Part shown: positions 1-9,874 of the stretch, in pieces
How positions within the stretch are numbered: position 1 is the first letter of the stretch
Layout: the number at the start of each line of letters is the position of its first letter
Assembly (NCBI GenBank): GCA_014607495.2
Contig: CP053167.1
Location: 8,432,001-8,496,000, forward strand
Reading direction: 5' to 3'
DNA: 64,000 nucleotides
Source: Carposina sasakii
Taxonomy: Eukaryota > Arthropoda > Insecta > Lepidoptera > Carposinidae
Notes under the pieces: model-generated
The model's database searches: none
What the model saw: only the letters and a program-made list of their open reading frames with translations
What the model was told of the DNA's origin: nothing
Position numbers and translations under genes: made by a program

Positions 1-1
1 G

Positions 2-988
2 CAACATATGCGTTGTATTTGGGACAAGAGCAATAACTATAATGCCATTTTCCCTACACAATTCGCTAAGATGCATAGTCAGATGGGACTTGTGGCCGTC
101 AAGAAACAAAATTATTGGTAATTCAATTTCTTTTTCTTTCAGGTAAGGAATGAAGACGTTTGCTACATATTCATAGAAAGATTCGCCCGTCATCCATCCT
201 TTATCGGTTTTACCAACTCCCCATCCATTTGGTGCATTGTCAAGAACTTCAGAACTCATTCTTTTGTATTTATAAATAGTTAAAGGAGGTGCATATTCAC
301 CAGCGGCATTGACAGTAAATAGGGTAGTTATATTTTCTTTATCGCTGTTTTTTGATGTATCGTAAACATGTTGTCCCTTTTCAGCTAACACAAGAGATCC
401 TTTTGGAGCTAGAAAAAAAGATGTTTCATCACAGTTCCACACTCTCGCAGGGTTTTCTAGAATCTTTAAATTTTCATCACCGAGCAATGAAGAAATCTCT
501 TGGAACCAGTTCCGAATTTTTTCTTCAGTTATTAAGGCACGAGCTTTATTAATATACTCGGCATGTTTTTGGCTCAAATCAGGATGTCTCGCCATAAATC
601 CATCGAACCAGGATCTTGAAGGTCTATCATTTATAAAAGGTGTAGCAATTTGGCCCTTCACAACAATTTTCTTAACAGAATCCAGTAATCCTTCCTTGTT
701 GATAGGAAATCCAGCGCGAGCGCAATCTTTGATCCATATGACAAGTTCGTTTTCTATTTGTCTTCCAAGAACTGACTGGGGCCCTACATGTCCAGAAGTT
801 TCAGGCGCTTTTCCAGAAATTTTGTGACGCAAAGTCGTTCGAGGTACGTTAAAATCTCTACTAGCAGTGGCAACGGGCATCCCATTCTTTATTGCGTTCA
901 ACGCTAATGTTATTTTATGCGGTGAGTACTGGAACAATTTTCTTTTCACGACACCGATTTTTTTAGTATTTGGTTTCGATGTAGGCAT
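2..988 (-). CDS. pogo/Tigger-like DDE transposase, 3' end off window
   Basis: One uninterrupted frame of 329 codons runs from ATG at 988 to the left edge without a stop. Residues about 17-58 form a psq-type helix-turn-helix (ITLALNAIKNGMPVATASRD, then TTLRHKISG). Residues about 75-145 resemble a CENP-B/Tc5 DNA-binding domain (SRSWFDGFMARHP). The DDE_1 catalytic core follows, with the first Asp at residue 187 (WNCDETSFF) and the second at 297 (FLDGHKSH). The third Asp is expected about 35 residues after the second, just beyond the window, after the PNTTHML motif seen at the edge. The family cuts and pastes Tc1/mariner-superfamily DNA; some members are domesticated host DNA-binding proteins. 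No frameshift or early stop is visible, so the copy is young or under constraint. The start is the only ATG upstream of the psq domain. Confidence 0.9.
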   Translation of the reverse strand, partial: MPTSKPNTKKIGVVKRKLFQYSPHKITLALNAIKNGMPVATASRDFNVPRTTLRHKISGKAPETSGHVGPQSVLGRQIENELVIWIKDCARAGFPINKEGLLDSVKKIVVKGQIATPFINDRPSRSWFDGFMARHPDLSQKHAEYINKARALITEEKIRNWFQEISSLLGDENLKILENPARVWNCDETSFFLAPKGSLVLAEKGQHVYDTSKNSDKENITTLFTVNAAGEYAPPLTIYKYKRMSSEVLDNAPNGWGVGKTDKGWMTGESFYEYVANVFIPYLKEKEIELPIILFLDGHKSHLTMHLSELCRENGIIVIALVPNTTHML

Positions 989-1072
989 TATAATCGTAAC
1001 TCTGAAAATGAATAGATTACTTATATCAAAATAGCTAAATAATTAAGTTGAAAAATCACGATAAAAACTAAA

Positions 1073-1161
1073 TGGCCAAAAGTGGGGATCTACGTGCACC
1101 ACTTTTGGCCAGTCATGTGGCCAAAGATGGGAAAATTCATTCATTTTGCTCCATTAGTGGC
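1073..1161. promoter_or_regulatory. GTGGCCA motif cluster upstream of transposase, with 13-bp inverted repeat
   Basis: TGGCCAAAAGTGG (1073-1085) is followed 13 bases later by its exact reverse complement CCACTTTTGGCCA (1099-1111). Related copies are GTGGCCAAAGATGGG (1117-1131) and AGTGGCCACC (about 1153-1162). Two more, TGGCCACAAAGGGG and GTGGCCACAACCGGG, lie at about 1503-1534. The cluster sits 85-550 bp upstream of the transposase start. Repeated sites at an element end are typical of transposase binding sites, but no left terminal repeat is in the window to compare. Function is inferred. Confidence 0.5.
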
Positions 1162-1699
1162 CACCTCTCATAACCTCACTTAATAAACAAATAGCGGATA
1201 AAATATCATTAGTACCACTTAGACAGTGTATTCTTTATGAAGGATTAACATAAACATTAAAATAAATAAGAAGGATTTAAAAAATAATTATTGATTACTC
1301 ACCCGCTCGCCTTAGCCTTTTTGCTTAGACTTAAAACAATTGACGCTCGTCAAAAACTAATGACTTGTTGGATTGAAGTGAAGTTTGACACATCAAAGCT
1401 GTTAACGCTATCAGTGTTGCCAATATTAGATATTTTTATTCCCGTAAACCATAGAGTAATATATTTGTCTTTGCCTTAGTTATATCGATTTGAAGTTCTA
1501 AATGGCCACAAAGGGGTCGGTGGCCACAACCGGGTCACTTGCCCTACTTTGTTTTGTACCTGAGTATACATTTATTGTTAATGTTTTACTTAGCATATAA
1601 CATTTAGTAAGTAATATAGACTGTTATTTAGGCATTGATCTAGTATTTCATGCAATAATCTCGATGTTCCAGAGTACTTATGAAAGTTCCTTGGTGAAC
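1162..1699. other. non-coding stretch, probable end of the pogo-like element
   Basis: AT-rich with no coding frame of note. The only structure seen is the pair of GGCCAC motifs at about 1503-1534. The right boundary of the transposon was not found. Confidence 0.4.
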
Positions 1700-1842
1700 A
1701 TTGCAAAGTGTGTCTGTGTGTGTAAGCGTAGACGTCAAGCGGTGTGTCCTGTCTTATACAGTTCCATACATTACAACTCAGAGGTACGTATACGTCTACG
1801 CTTACGTGTACGCATACGCCCGGTGTGCTCAAGGCTTAATTC
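1700..1842 (+). repeat. CpG-rich ACGT/TACG repeat element (same family as 19196-19547)
   Basis: It contains GCGTAGACGTCAAGCGG, then GTGTGTCCTGTCTTATACAG, CATACATTACAACTCAGAGG and a run of alternating purine-pyrimidine text (TACGTATACGTCTACGCTTACGTGTACGCATACGC region, 1784-1818). It ends near CGGTGTGCTCAAGGCT. The same modules in the same order recur inside the MADF gene intron, so this is a dispersed element and not a gene; the short open frames across it are shadows. Confidence 0.75.
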
Positions 1843-1968
1843 CAGTCTCAACTAAAAGCAACAGGCGTTTATTGCCTGAAGTTTCCTTTATATTGTGCTT
1901 TCGTGCGATATGAAGTCGCTTTGATAAAACAATCGTACTAAAAGTATATGAAGACGGATGTTTAGTAG

Positions 1969-2028
1969 GAATAGGTATGAACTATTTTACGCATCGTAAC
2001 GCTATCGACTCGCAAGCATAATTTACCA
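1969..2028 (+). repeat. remnant similar to the 27967-28085 MITE interior
   Basis: TTTACGCATCGTAACGCTATCGACTCGC resembles the interior of the small MITE at 27967-28085 (GGCGTAACGCTAGCGACTCGC). No terminal repeat survives. It abuts the Helitron relic on its right. Confidence 0.4.
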
Positions 2029-2032
2029 GATA

Positions 2033-2333
2033 CAAGTGGACGCCCGCGACTCCATCCGCGTGGACCTACAGAAAAAACAAAATGTCAAAATTATCCGGGA
2101 TAATAAGTGACCTATATGTTAAGTGGGACCACAATATATTCATGAAAACTGCATCGAAATCGGTTCAGCCGTTTCTGAGTTTAGCGTGCACAAACGCACA
2201 GACAAATCGACAATAAATCCAAAAATCTTTATTTTGGGTACTATTGCGTTGATAAAGGTCGCCTATAATATTTTTTCTAATATATCTTCCATGTACAGAC
2301 AGCGACCAGTTACATTTTTATTATATGTATATG
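2033..2333 (-). mobile_element. Helitron-like non-autonomous element, Hel-1 family
   Basis: Read on the minus strand it carries the family text: CATATAATAAAAATGTAAC at the 5' side, the GCTGTCTGTACATGGAAG block, a (TTTGTCTG)-like stretch, GATTTCGATGCAGTTTTCA, TCCCACTTAACATATAGG, and the 3' block CCACGCGGATGGAGTCGCGG. The 3' terminus reads CTTG instead of CTAG. It has small indels against the copies at 12732, 28686 and 33712. Helitron ends are typically TC...CTRR inserted between A and T. No transposase is carried. Confidence 0.75.
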
Positions 2334-3640
2334 ACAGCGTGACGATAGCGTTACGCACTAACGAGAGATTTGTGTTTGCCCCACTGATGTTTCACTTTAT
2401 CACACGATTATCAGTTATCACGAACAGATTTTGATGAAACTTGCCATTTACCTTTTTCTATAGTAGGTACAATAACCGGCCATTCTCATTAACAGAGGCT
2501 TTAGTACCTACGTTTTGTTTACACTGTGGCTAATAGCTCTTGTAAATAATACGAGTAACGCAGACCCCACGTTAATAAAAATTTCAGGGTTTCGAAACAA
2601 AAGATGATATTATATTATATTTATTAAAAAAAAAAATTACATCATGCCCTCCTCTTATAAAGTGGTCATTGGCATAAATTTTATCTTAAAAATTAATTTA
2701 CGATTTTTAAAAATAACATTATTACTATCACAACTTGTTAGTTAACGCTATAAAACAATCCATTTATAATAATAAACAAAAATCATTTTATTAGGTTAGA
2801 ACTGAAGAGTGGTAGAATTTATATTATTGAAAGAATTTAAGTAGGTACCTACTATTAAAGTTACCCAAATCGCAACAGAATATTTATATGTCGACAAAGT
2901 CTATCCGCACGTTTAATTTAATTTCTAATAATGATTATATTAATTTGTGCAATAATTCTTACTAAAATATGACCTACTTATTTATTTGTACATATTTTAT
3001 ATTCATGCAAAAATACCTTATTTTAAAATTGCATGCTCATAATAAAGTTTCCTATTATAAATCTATTTTTTGATGATTTCTATAAAAATAAATTTTATTG
3101 CATACAATTTATGGCATAATATTATTAAAAATACAAACTTACAAGCTAAGAAAACAATTTACCAAAATAAAAATATGTACTTAATTCAATATAGGTTTTT
3201 ACTGTTTTACTTCGATTACCTTGTTTGCTACTACATTTTTAAAACATATATTATATTTCTGGCTGTTGTCAATATTATTAAGTTATAATTTAGTAATGTA
3301 AATATTATTTTTTGCTGCAAATGTTTCATGTCATTGAGCAACATAATCTGTTAAAAAATATTTTTGACAGACTATTATAGGTCATGCATTTTATACAAAT
3401 GCAAAGGCAAAAGCATTTATGTACTAAAAACTTACTAAAAAGTGAAAGTAATAATTTCGAGATTGAATAATGCCTAGTTGCTCATAATTATTCCAACGTA
3501 TAGGTACACACAGAAATATTAAAAGACTACTGAGACTTATAAACACAAAATGTAAGTACCTACTATAGATTAAGTTACGAGTATACGTACCTACCCCAAT
3601 TTACCTACAAAGTCTACTGGCTACTTGGAATCGTTTACGC
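2334..3640. other. AT-rich intergenic DNA
   Basis: No supported gene or repeat was recognised. The short open frame at 3070-3288 has the amino-acid composition of translated AT-rich DNA and no domain. Confidence 0.5.
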
Positions 3641-3649
3641 CAAGATCTA

Positions 3650-3815
3650 CGTTTTACGACCTCTTCCCACGGTGCGTGTAAGTGCGGGCCGGTCCGCGTC
3701 CGCCTACATTTATCACCGCGGATCCGCACGCACCGCCACGGACGCGTCTGTATTACCACGGACGCTCCGTTTCCAACGATCCGTGGTGCGGGCTGGTGCG
3801 CGTCCGTCCGTAATA
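3650..3815. repeat. GC-rich CpG-dense block with short inverted motifs
   Basis: About 165 bp of GC-rich sequence stands in strongly AT-rich surroundings. It repeats variants of GGACGCG, CCGTGG and GTCCGC on both strands (CCGCGGATCCGC, CACGGACGCG, CACGGACGCTCCG, GCGCGTCCGTCCG). CpG-rich subterminal repeats like this occur in lepidopteran MITEs such as the block at 53540-53640. No splice-bounded coding frame was found. Confidence 0.4.
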
Positions 3816-4237
3816 TCATGCAACTTGGAATCCACCTTTATATTAAGGGGCTTCTTAAGAGAGAGTTTAATTTAACGCTAATCAGAACTAAAAGGTGTAC
3901 TTACTTAAGTACACTGTATTCATTAATATTTAGTTTAATACTAATGACAAGTAACGTAAGTACCTACCTACTTAAATATTAACATTTCACATTAGGCATG
4001 GATGGGTAAAAGTAAACACAATTTAGAACTGTTACGTCTTTTAAGGCGCTAGTTTAAGCAAAATGAATCACCATAGAATTGTAGGTAATTAAATAAATGA
4101 GTAATTAAAATTCAAATTAACGTTTTTTTATAGCTTTTCCAGTTGAATTTCTTGAGCTTTTTCAGGATAAGTATATGTAGCACAACTGTTCAGTTAGAGC
4201 AATTTTTCACCAACTAGATAGCTACCTATATCACCTC

Positions 4238-4348
4238 AGTAGTTTAATATATCGCCTCTTTACAAGAACAACGTGACATTTTGTAAAGATGTAGTAGTTC
4301 ATAAAAATATCACGTTGTTCTTGTAAAGGGGAGATATATTAAACTACT
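4238..4348. repeat. 39-bp near-perfect inverted repeat (hairpin) downstream of the GRXCR1-like stop
   Basis: The arms are 4238-4276 and 4310-4348, separated by 33 nt. They match at 37 of 39 positions and include AGTAGTTTAATATATC and TTTACAAGAACAACGTGA. The structure starts 87 bp past the stop codon of the minus-strand gene, so it would lie in that transcript's 3' UTR if the UTR is longer than about 200 nt. An ATTAAA variant poly(A) signal on the minus strand lies inside an arm (4242-4247). It could be a tiny palindromic MITE or a hairpin RNA source. Confidence 0.7.
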
Positions 4349-4435
4349 AAACATACAGCACACATAAAGAGCATTTTAAAGACACAGAAAATACACCAAA
4401 AAACTTATTTTTAAAGTCCAGAGCTCCTCAAACTC

Positions 4436-4612
4436 TTACGAGCAGGCCTCACACCTCACGAGGCCCACCTCGTCGCAGTTCATGCACTTCAACGCCACAA
4501 ACTCCGCAGTGAAGTGGTTACGGTGCAGGCTCTTCTTGGAACCGTTGCAGATTCGACATGGCAACAGACGGAACCCGCCGCACATTTTGCATGTGCAGCA
4601 AGCATCGGGACT
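4436..4612 (-). CDS. GRXCR1: GRXCR1-like, coding exon 4: cysteine-rich C-terminus
   Basis: The exon encodes residues 585-642 and the TAA stop (4436-4438). The acceptor reads TTTCCAG|AGT, with the exon starting at 4612 in phase 0. Four CxxC pairs are present: C592/C595, C603/C606, C627/C630 and C638/C641. They sit in text such as KMCGGFRLLPCRICNGSKKS, then LKCMNCDEVGLVRCEAC. This is the hallmark zinc-finger-like tail of GRXCR1, resembling the DnaJ CxxCxGxG arrangement, and probably binds two zinc ions. All eight cysteines are intact. The ATG in the intronic sequence just upstream is not a start. Confidence 0.93.
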   Translation of the reverse strand, partial: SPDACCTCKMCGGFRLLPCRICNGSKKSLHRNHFTAEFVALKCMNCDEVGLVRCEACS

Positions 4613-4647
4613 CTGGAAATTAAAATACATAATTAGATTCTTTAATA

Positions 4648-5237
4648 TACAAGATGTAACAGAAGAAGTATGTTAAGCAAGATGGTATAAAATAGCCCAC
4701 TATACAGCATGTTTTTTCGTTGCCACCCTTAACGAAGGGTACGTACTCTATATAGGTACATCAAATAAAGTAAGTTTATGCCAAAAAAAATGCTGGGAAA
4801 CGAACGATGTAATTTTTTTTTGTTTTTTTTTTTTTTATTACTTGATCGGGCGAAATTTATAGTGTCCAGTGTTTAAACTAGTTTTTTCATAGACAGATAT
4901 TAATTATTTCTCGTGAAAAAATCTTGCTACACGCGTCAATGTTAAAAAAGAAAAACGCAGTCTATTTACTCAACTTTGGACCCTAATAAATTTTGGAAAC
5001 CAGACACTTCCTAGGTATGCTTCCATGGAGAAAAATGATCATCATGATGAGGGGATTCCGTAGTTTTCGGGAACGTTGACGACCAAAAATCATTCTGTAT
5101 AGCCTATTCACGAAGTTTGATACTAGAATACAATTTGTGCAGTTTATTTCTATCTCCAGTCTATATTATTTCAGATAGTATGGAAAATTCCTAATCAACT
5201 CAGGAATGTTCATATAAGCTGTACAATACACCCTGTA
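4648..5237. mobile_element. MITE-A copy 1, split by a MITE-C insertion
   Basis: The left half (4648-4702) starts TACAAGATGTAACAGAAG and contains TATGTTAAGC and ATAGCCCACTA. The right half (5100-5237) carries GATAGTATGGAAAATTCC, AACTCAGGAATGTTCAT and ends ACACCCTGTA. These are the two halves of the family seen intact at 5692, 47111, 48982 and 62946. It lies in the last GRXCR1 intron. Confidence 0.75.
4703..5099. mobile_element. MITE-C copy 1, nested in MITE-A
   Basis: The ends are TACAGCATGTTTTTTCG and, reversed, TACAGAATGATTTTTGG, with TA on both sides (4701-4702, 5100-5101). Internal landmarks shared with the copies at 15013 and 24789 are TCAACTTTGGACCCTAAT, CTTGATCGGGCGAAATTTAT, and GTTGACGACCAAAAA near the right end. 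It is about 397 bp with no coding capacity. Confidence 0.8.
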
Positions 5238-5611
5238 CAATACTGTACATTTGTTCAATGATGTTGCGATATATGTATGTACATTACTCCCATAGTATAT
5301 TCTACCTTAATAAAGCATTAACCCTCATTTCATTGTTCAGCTACGCACAAATCTATTTTCGGATTTACGATTGTCACAAAACTATCTTATGAGATTACAT
5401 ACAAACATTAATGGTTGTAATAAGTTATAATTGAATATCAATATATACGTTATAGCCAAGTTATTGCTAATATTGTGTACAGGAATTGATTTCCCCCGAG
5501 AAATGCCGACGCCTGGGCTAGGTAAATGTTGGTATAATATTTTGTCGAGCAGTTTACTTGCGGTCACCTGTTAACTTAAGTAGGTATTTTATAACCTTTC
5601 ATATTTTTTTA

Positions 5612-6021
5612 CTAGCGGCCGCCCACGACTTTCTTCGCGTGACGAGGCATTAGACCCGTACGAAACTGGGGCAGGTTGCTATATTACTATATACAGGGTG
5701 TAACAGAAAGGGTATGTAAAGCGAAAAGCTATGTAAATATGCATGAAAAATTCTATGAACATTCTTAAGTTGATTAGAAATTCTCCATACTAGCTGAAAA
5801 ATTAAACATGTGATTTCGAGTCTGAAATTTTGTAGATAGGTTCCTTTTAGTGGGCTATTTATATAGCTTCTCGCTTAACATACCCCTTTTGTTACACCCT
5901 GTATATATAGCCGATAGCTTTCCACGATAAATGGGCTATCTAACACTACTGATATAATTTTTCAAATCAAATCAAACAATTAAACCCTTCAGCTTTATAA
6001 TAACAAGTACCTACCTATAGA
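5612..6021 (-). mobile_element. Helitron-like element, Hel-2 family, interrupted by MITE-A
   Basis: On the minus strand it begins TCTATAGG...TTATTATAAAGCTGAAG and ends CGTGGGCGGCCGCTAG|T. In between lie TTTGATTTGAAAAATT, GTGTTAGATAGCCCAT and a proline-tRNA-free tail typical of Lep1-type Helitrons. The 3' CTAG is at 5612-5615. MITE-A copy 2 is inserted at 5692-5903. Confidence 0.75.
5692..5903. mobile_element. MITE-A copy 2, nested in Hel-2
   Basis: Termini are TACAGGGTGTAACAGAAAGG and, reversed, TACAGGGTGTAACAAAAGG, flanked by TA. The subterminal text TATGTAAAGCGAAAAGCTA and its inverted partner make it almost foldback. Length is 212 bp. Confidence 0.85.
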
Positions 6022-6024
6022 TTT

Positions 6025-6190
6025 GTCCTGCGCTGATGCGGGGTTTCACTAGAATACATTAGCTGCTTCCGTATATGTCGTAAGAGTCAGCTAAGGCACT
6101 CAAAGATGATCCCTCAGGCGATGAGCTGGCAACTTCTCACTGACCGTTATACGATCTAGGTACTCTATTTTGGGAACACACGGCGGTGTG
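6025..6190 (+). repeat. U-family retroelement tail fragment
   Basis: It holds CTGATGCGGGGTTTCACTAG, then ATACATTAGCTGC, GTCGTAAGAGTCAGCTAAGG and GGGAACACACGG. The same ordered text recurs more than a dozen times in the window on both strands (for example 28478-28665). No open frame is conserved, so it is probably a non-LTR retrotransposon 3' region or SINE body. Confidence 0.65.
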
Positions 6191-6579
6191 TATTTTTCTT
6201 TAAATGTAGGTATATTGTATTTTTTATTACCTAAAAGCGAATGCAAGAAAAGTTGATATATTTTTTATTTCGTTCTGAAATAATTTTCTCTACTTTAACA
6301 TTTTCAAATGTAGGTTGTTATGTCATTGCTGACCCTTTTTTTCCCATTTTAGTCGTAAAATTCCCTCAATTTCCTTTGTCCGTGCTACTAAAGTCTTAGG
6401 TACTTCACTTAGGTACATTAAAATTATAACAGTTTGTTACTAAGACACTAGTTGTAAATAAAAGCTTTGAAAATAAAACTACTACTAACTTTACAACTGA
6501 CCAATATAAATATAGGCATTAAATTATAGTCTTAGATAAAGTTTCGCACAAATATTAAACGGCGATTAAATGTATTTAC

Positions 6580-6645
6580 CTTATAAGGTTTCAGCATTTT
6601 ACGTAGTTCACCACTCTCGTTAAGCTTTTCAACGGTTTCGGCATC
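6580..6645 (-). CDS. GRXCR1: GRXCR1-like, coding exon 3: end of glutaredoxin domain
   Basis: A 66-bp exon encoding residues 563-584 (DAETVEKLNESGELRKML followed by KPYK). The acceptor is TTTTCTGTTTTTCAG|GAT and the donor AAG|GTAAAT, both phase 0, so it joins exon 2 (...DGHHIG) and exon 4 (SPDACC...) without changing frame. DAETV fills the glutathione-contacting loop position of glutaredoxins (usually GGxDD/E). It is too short to show up as an open frame; it was found by extending the domain. Confidence 0.93.
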
Positions 6646-6899
6646 CTGAAAAACAGAAAATAAACTTCATAATAATAATTGCTTAGTCACGCGAAAACTT
6701 TAGTATGGAGGTAAGGTTTTTCCTGGAAACAAAAGAAAGTATCCTCATTTTTATCGACGAGCTTTATACCATAACTCGTTTTTCCCGAATGTTCGTTGTC
6801 CTGAAAATGTGAATTGCCCACTCCGTCTTCCGATGACATTTATTGCAAGTAAATTGGAATGGATGACGTTACTTGAATATACAAAAAACTTTGAAGTTA

Positions 6900-7030
6900 T
6901 GCGCTGATATGGGGCTTCGGGGATTCGAGGTTACGCCTGCATGTCCTTCCGTACATTTCTTGAGTCGACTAAGGAACTTCCGGGCCTTCTCTCAGGGGAT
7001 AAGCTAGCAACTCGTCACTGTTGCGGGTGA
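6900..7030 (+). repeat. U-family retroelement tail fragment
   Basis: CTGATATGGGGCTTCGGGG, CATGTCCTTCCGTACAT, GTCGACTAAGGAACTTC and AGCTAGCAACTCGTCACTG match the U consensus in order. It lies in the GRXCR1 intron. Confidence 0.6.
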
Positions 7031-8459
7031 AGTGATAATTATCTTGAGATTTATCTAATATCTTGAGATAACTTTGATAATTATAACAGTTTATTTACGG
7101 TAAAAAAATCTTTGCTGGTAGAGAATTTCAGCCACTGGACACCATAAAAAACTAACTCTGGATTTTTCTCATTAAATTGCTGTTCACCGAAAAACTCCCG
7201 CTTGAGATACAAGAAATTGACAAATCAGTAGGATATTATCATAATTAGGAAATTTTAAAAAAAAAAAATCCAACCCTAATCTTAAGTTAGTGGTAGAGAA
7301 TGCGGACGGAATTCTCACTTAAAGAATTGGTCCCGCTATGATAAATGTAGCTGTACAATCTTATTCGTGATTCTGCACTTAAGGCAACCCTATTTGGGGA
7401 CCACAGCCGTGCTTACAGTATATGTATGTATATTTTGTTTGTAACAGCGTTAAATCGATTGTTATTTTGTCTTCCATTGTTTACCACGGAAACAGAAAGT
7501 TGGCTGTATCCATCAATCTATCAGCTACATTAGTTCCATTACAAGATAGTATATTATAATGCTCATTAGAAACGTGTGGAAGATGTTATCCACTTACTTC
7601 TTTTTAATGTATTTTTAATTCAACATATGATTGAAATAAGATAGTGTTATTAAGATAAGAAAAGAGAATGGAAAATTATCTGGGAATTGGGAAGGCAATA
7701 GAAAATTTTACGTTAGACTATAACGTAGGTAGCTACATAATAACTTTGATCCAAATGTAAATATGGGGTAGCGTAGGGTTGCCAACCGTCCTGTTTTCCC
7801 AGGACACGTCCTGCTTTTTGGGATGTCCTGGGCTGTCCTGGATAGTTTTTAAACATCGTCTTGAGTTTTAGAGTCCTGATACATTCGCTATCGGCAGATT
7901 TTCTAAGGGTGCCGACATCAGGTAGTGATCAGGTAGGCGCCTAGTGCGACGATGCAAATAAGCGTCAGCGGAACCTCTACAACACTGAATTTGTTAAAGA
8001 CCTATATTTTGAAATTCTAATAACTCTCCCCAATCGATTGTTAGGGCTACAATATAGTCGGCTAAATCGTGTCGGTATTTCCTTCAAATCCTGGCAAAAG
8101 TTTTGAGATGGCGTACTCGCGGGGTCACAGCAATTTCGATATTCCTGTACCTGTTTCCCTACTTTTTACGCATATTAACTAACCTTAATTAAATACCAAT
8201 AATTGGCTTTCATTATGATAAATTAACAATAAGATAATTAATTATCCAAACACATAATTATCATTTTAAGTCTATAGGTAGGTAATTAAAAGTTACACTT
8301 GACGACATGGTGTCGATATAAAAAAACAATGATCTCGCGAGTCCCATGAGTCTTTCTTCGCCTATTGTCTGATTTATCATATTTGGAAAATTCGCCTTTT
8401 CATAAGGTCCGGTTCATAATGAACAGACAATTTTGTGAATATTATAATATCAACCTAGT
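7031..8459. other. intron DNA; GTCCTG-rich repeat at 7780-7880
   Basis: Mostly featureless AT-rich sequence. At 7778-7845 the text GTTGCCAACCGTCCTGTTTT, GGACACGTCCTG and GGGATGTCCTGGGCTGTCCTGG repeats a GTCCTG core several times. I read this as a decayed dispersed repeat. No coding exon was seen. Confidence 0.45.
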
Positions 8460-8461
8460 CC

Positions 8462-8752
8462 CTATTCGTCATCGTAATCAGCCTATTACAGTCCACTGCT
8501 GGACGTAGGCCTCCCCCAGGGCAATCCCACAAGATTGCCATGGGGGGTATTTGCCCATAGTCACCACGCTGGGCAGGCGGGTTGGCGACCGCAGTTTGTA
8601 TTTTGGACTATGTTGTCAACACGGGAGGCGCCGCTGCCCACCTCCCGGAAACCCTCGGAATTAATCGCCTCGTACGATACCCATGGGCCGACATGGGGTG
8701 GTACCATGAAGCAGCGAACCAGCGCTCTGCCGGCACCACGCGGCGTGTAGTC
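8462..8752 (-). repeat. S-family retroelement tail
   Basis: On the plus strand it starts TCATCGTAATCAGCCTATTAC and AGTCCACTGCTGGACGTAGG, then CCATGGGGGGTATTTG, CACGCTGGGCAGGCGG, CAACACGGGAGGCGC and ends at CGGCACCACGCGG. The complementary orientation ends with a (GAT)n tail in other copies (17640-17680, 27537-27553), so the sense strand here is minus. Several short frames overlap it in both directions; all are shadows. Confidence 0.75.
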
Positions 8753-8914
8753 CCTATTATTACAAAAGAATTTTAAAATTGTGCTAAACATTGCCTAAAT
8801 TTGTCAGATATTCAATACGTTTTGTTGTCAAATGTGATTTTTAAACAATGGCTAACTTTAGACGCGCTTTTATAATAAAACCGTATGTTTTCCAAGTTTT
8901 GTTGGTATACATCA

Positions 8915-9022
8915 GCTGCAACTCCTTCAGTGCATGTCGTAAGAGTCAACTAAGAATTTAGGGGCGTTCTATTAGGCGACGTTCTAGCAACTTATGCCTG
9001 GTCTTATCCGGGTCATCTGACC
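8915..9022 (+). repeat. U-family retroelement tail fragment
   Basis: CAGCTGCAACTCCTTCAG, TGCATGTCGTAAGAGTC and AACTAAGAATTTAGGGGCG align with the U consensus. Confidence 0.55.
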
Positions 9023-9589
9023 ACGCTATGCTAAGTGTGATATTAGAAGTTCATTTACGAAGTAACATATATAAAAAATAATTAATTACAAATTATACGA
9101 ACTATACACAACTAATTTTATGTGTTAAGGCTATGTTCTTTTTTGTTTGTCGTAACATAACATTGCTATTTTTTGTCATGTGTTATTTTTTTACTTATTA
9201 TTTATGGCAAAAATAATAGATGATCTATCTATTATCCGTTTCCAGATAAATTAACATATTGTATGAAAACAATTCCACGGTATGTTAATTTGATCGAAAT
9301 CTCAACTATTGAAATTGGCCATAAGTAGTCCGCCATTTTGATCTATTGCAACAACATTATAACCAAGTCTCAACATTATTCGCACATTTGTACCGTATTG
9401 TCTTTGGCGGGAAAATTCCGCTACAATTTATACTGATTCCCGTGAAGATAAATCATTAGAAACTTTTATTATTTACTATAATAAGACATACTTGCAGACT
9501 CATGTATCAGAAATGGAACAAGTAGAAGAAAAAGAAGGGGATTTTCACATATACTACAATTGTTAGAATGGACAGCAGCGTCTTTCGTA

Positions 9590-9758
9590 TTCACAACATG
9601 GTCAAATCATACTGCGGTCGCCAACCCGCCTGCCCAGCGTGTTGATTATGGGCCATAGAGTTCTTCATGCTATGGGCAAAACCCCTCATCACATAAAGCT
9701 TTGTGGCGTGTCCCTGGGCGAGGCCTATGTCCAACAGTGGACTGCAATTAGGCTGATG
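9590..9758 (+). repeat. S-family retroelement tail, 3' part
   Basis: CTGCGGTCGCCAACCCGCC, TGCCCAGCGTGTTGATTATG, GAGGCCTATGTCCAACAG and TGGACTGCAATTAGGCTGATGATG are in sense order, ending in the GATGATG tail. Confidence 0.75.
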
Positions 9759-9874
9759 ATGTTTTGTTAATAAGCCATACATGCAGAGCAGACTCATGTG
9801 TTAGAAAGAGAATAAGTAGCAGAGGGTATAAGAAGTCCGGCGGATTATTCACGAACTAAATAAAAAATCTTAAT

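Noticed and set aside
1700..1913. Short frames rich in Val/Tyr/Arg on both strands
   Set aside because: They translate the ACGT/TACG repeat, which also occurs in an intron at 19196-19547.
8535..8791. Three overlapping frames of 64-76 codons
   Set aside because: They read through an S-family retroelement tail; the same peptide pieces recur at 17510 and 27156.
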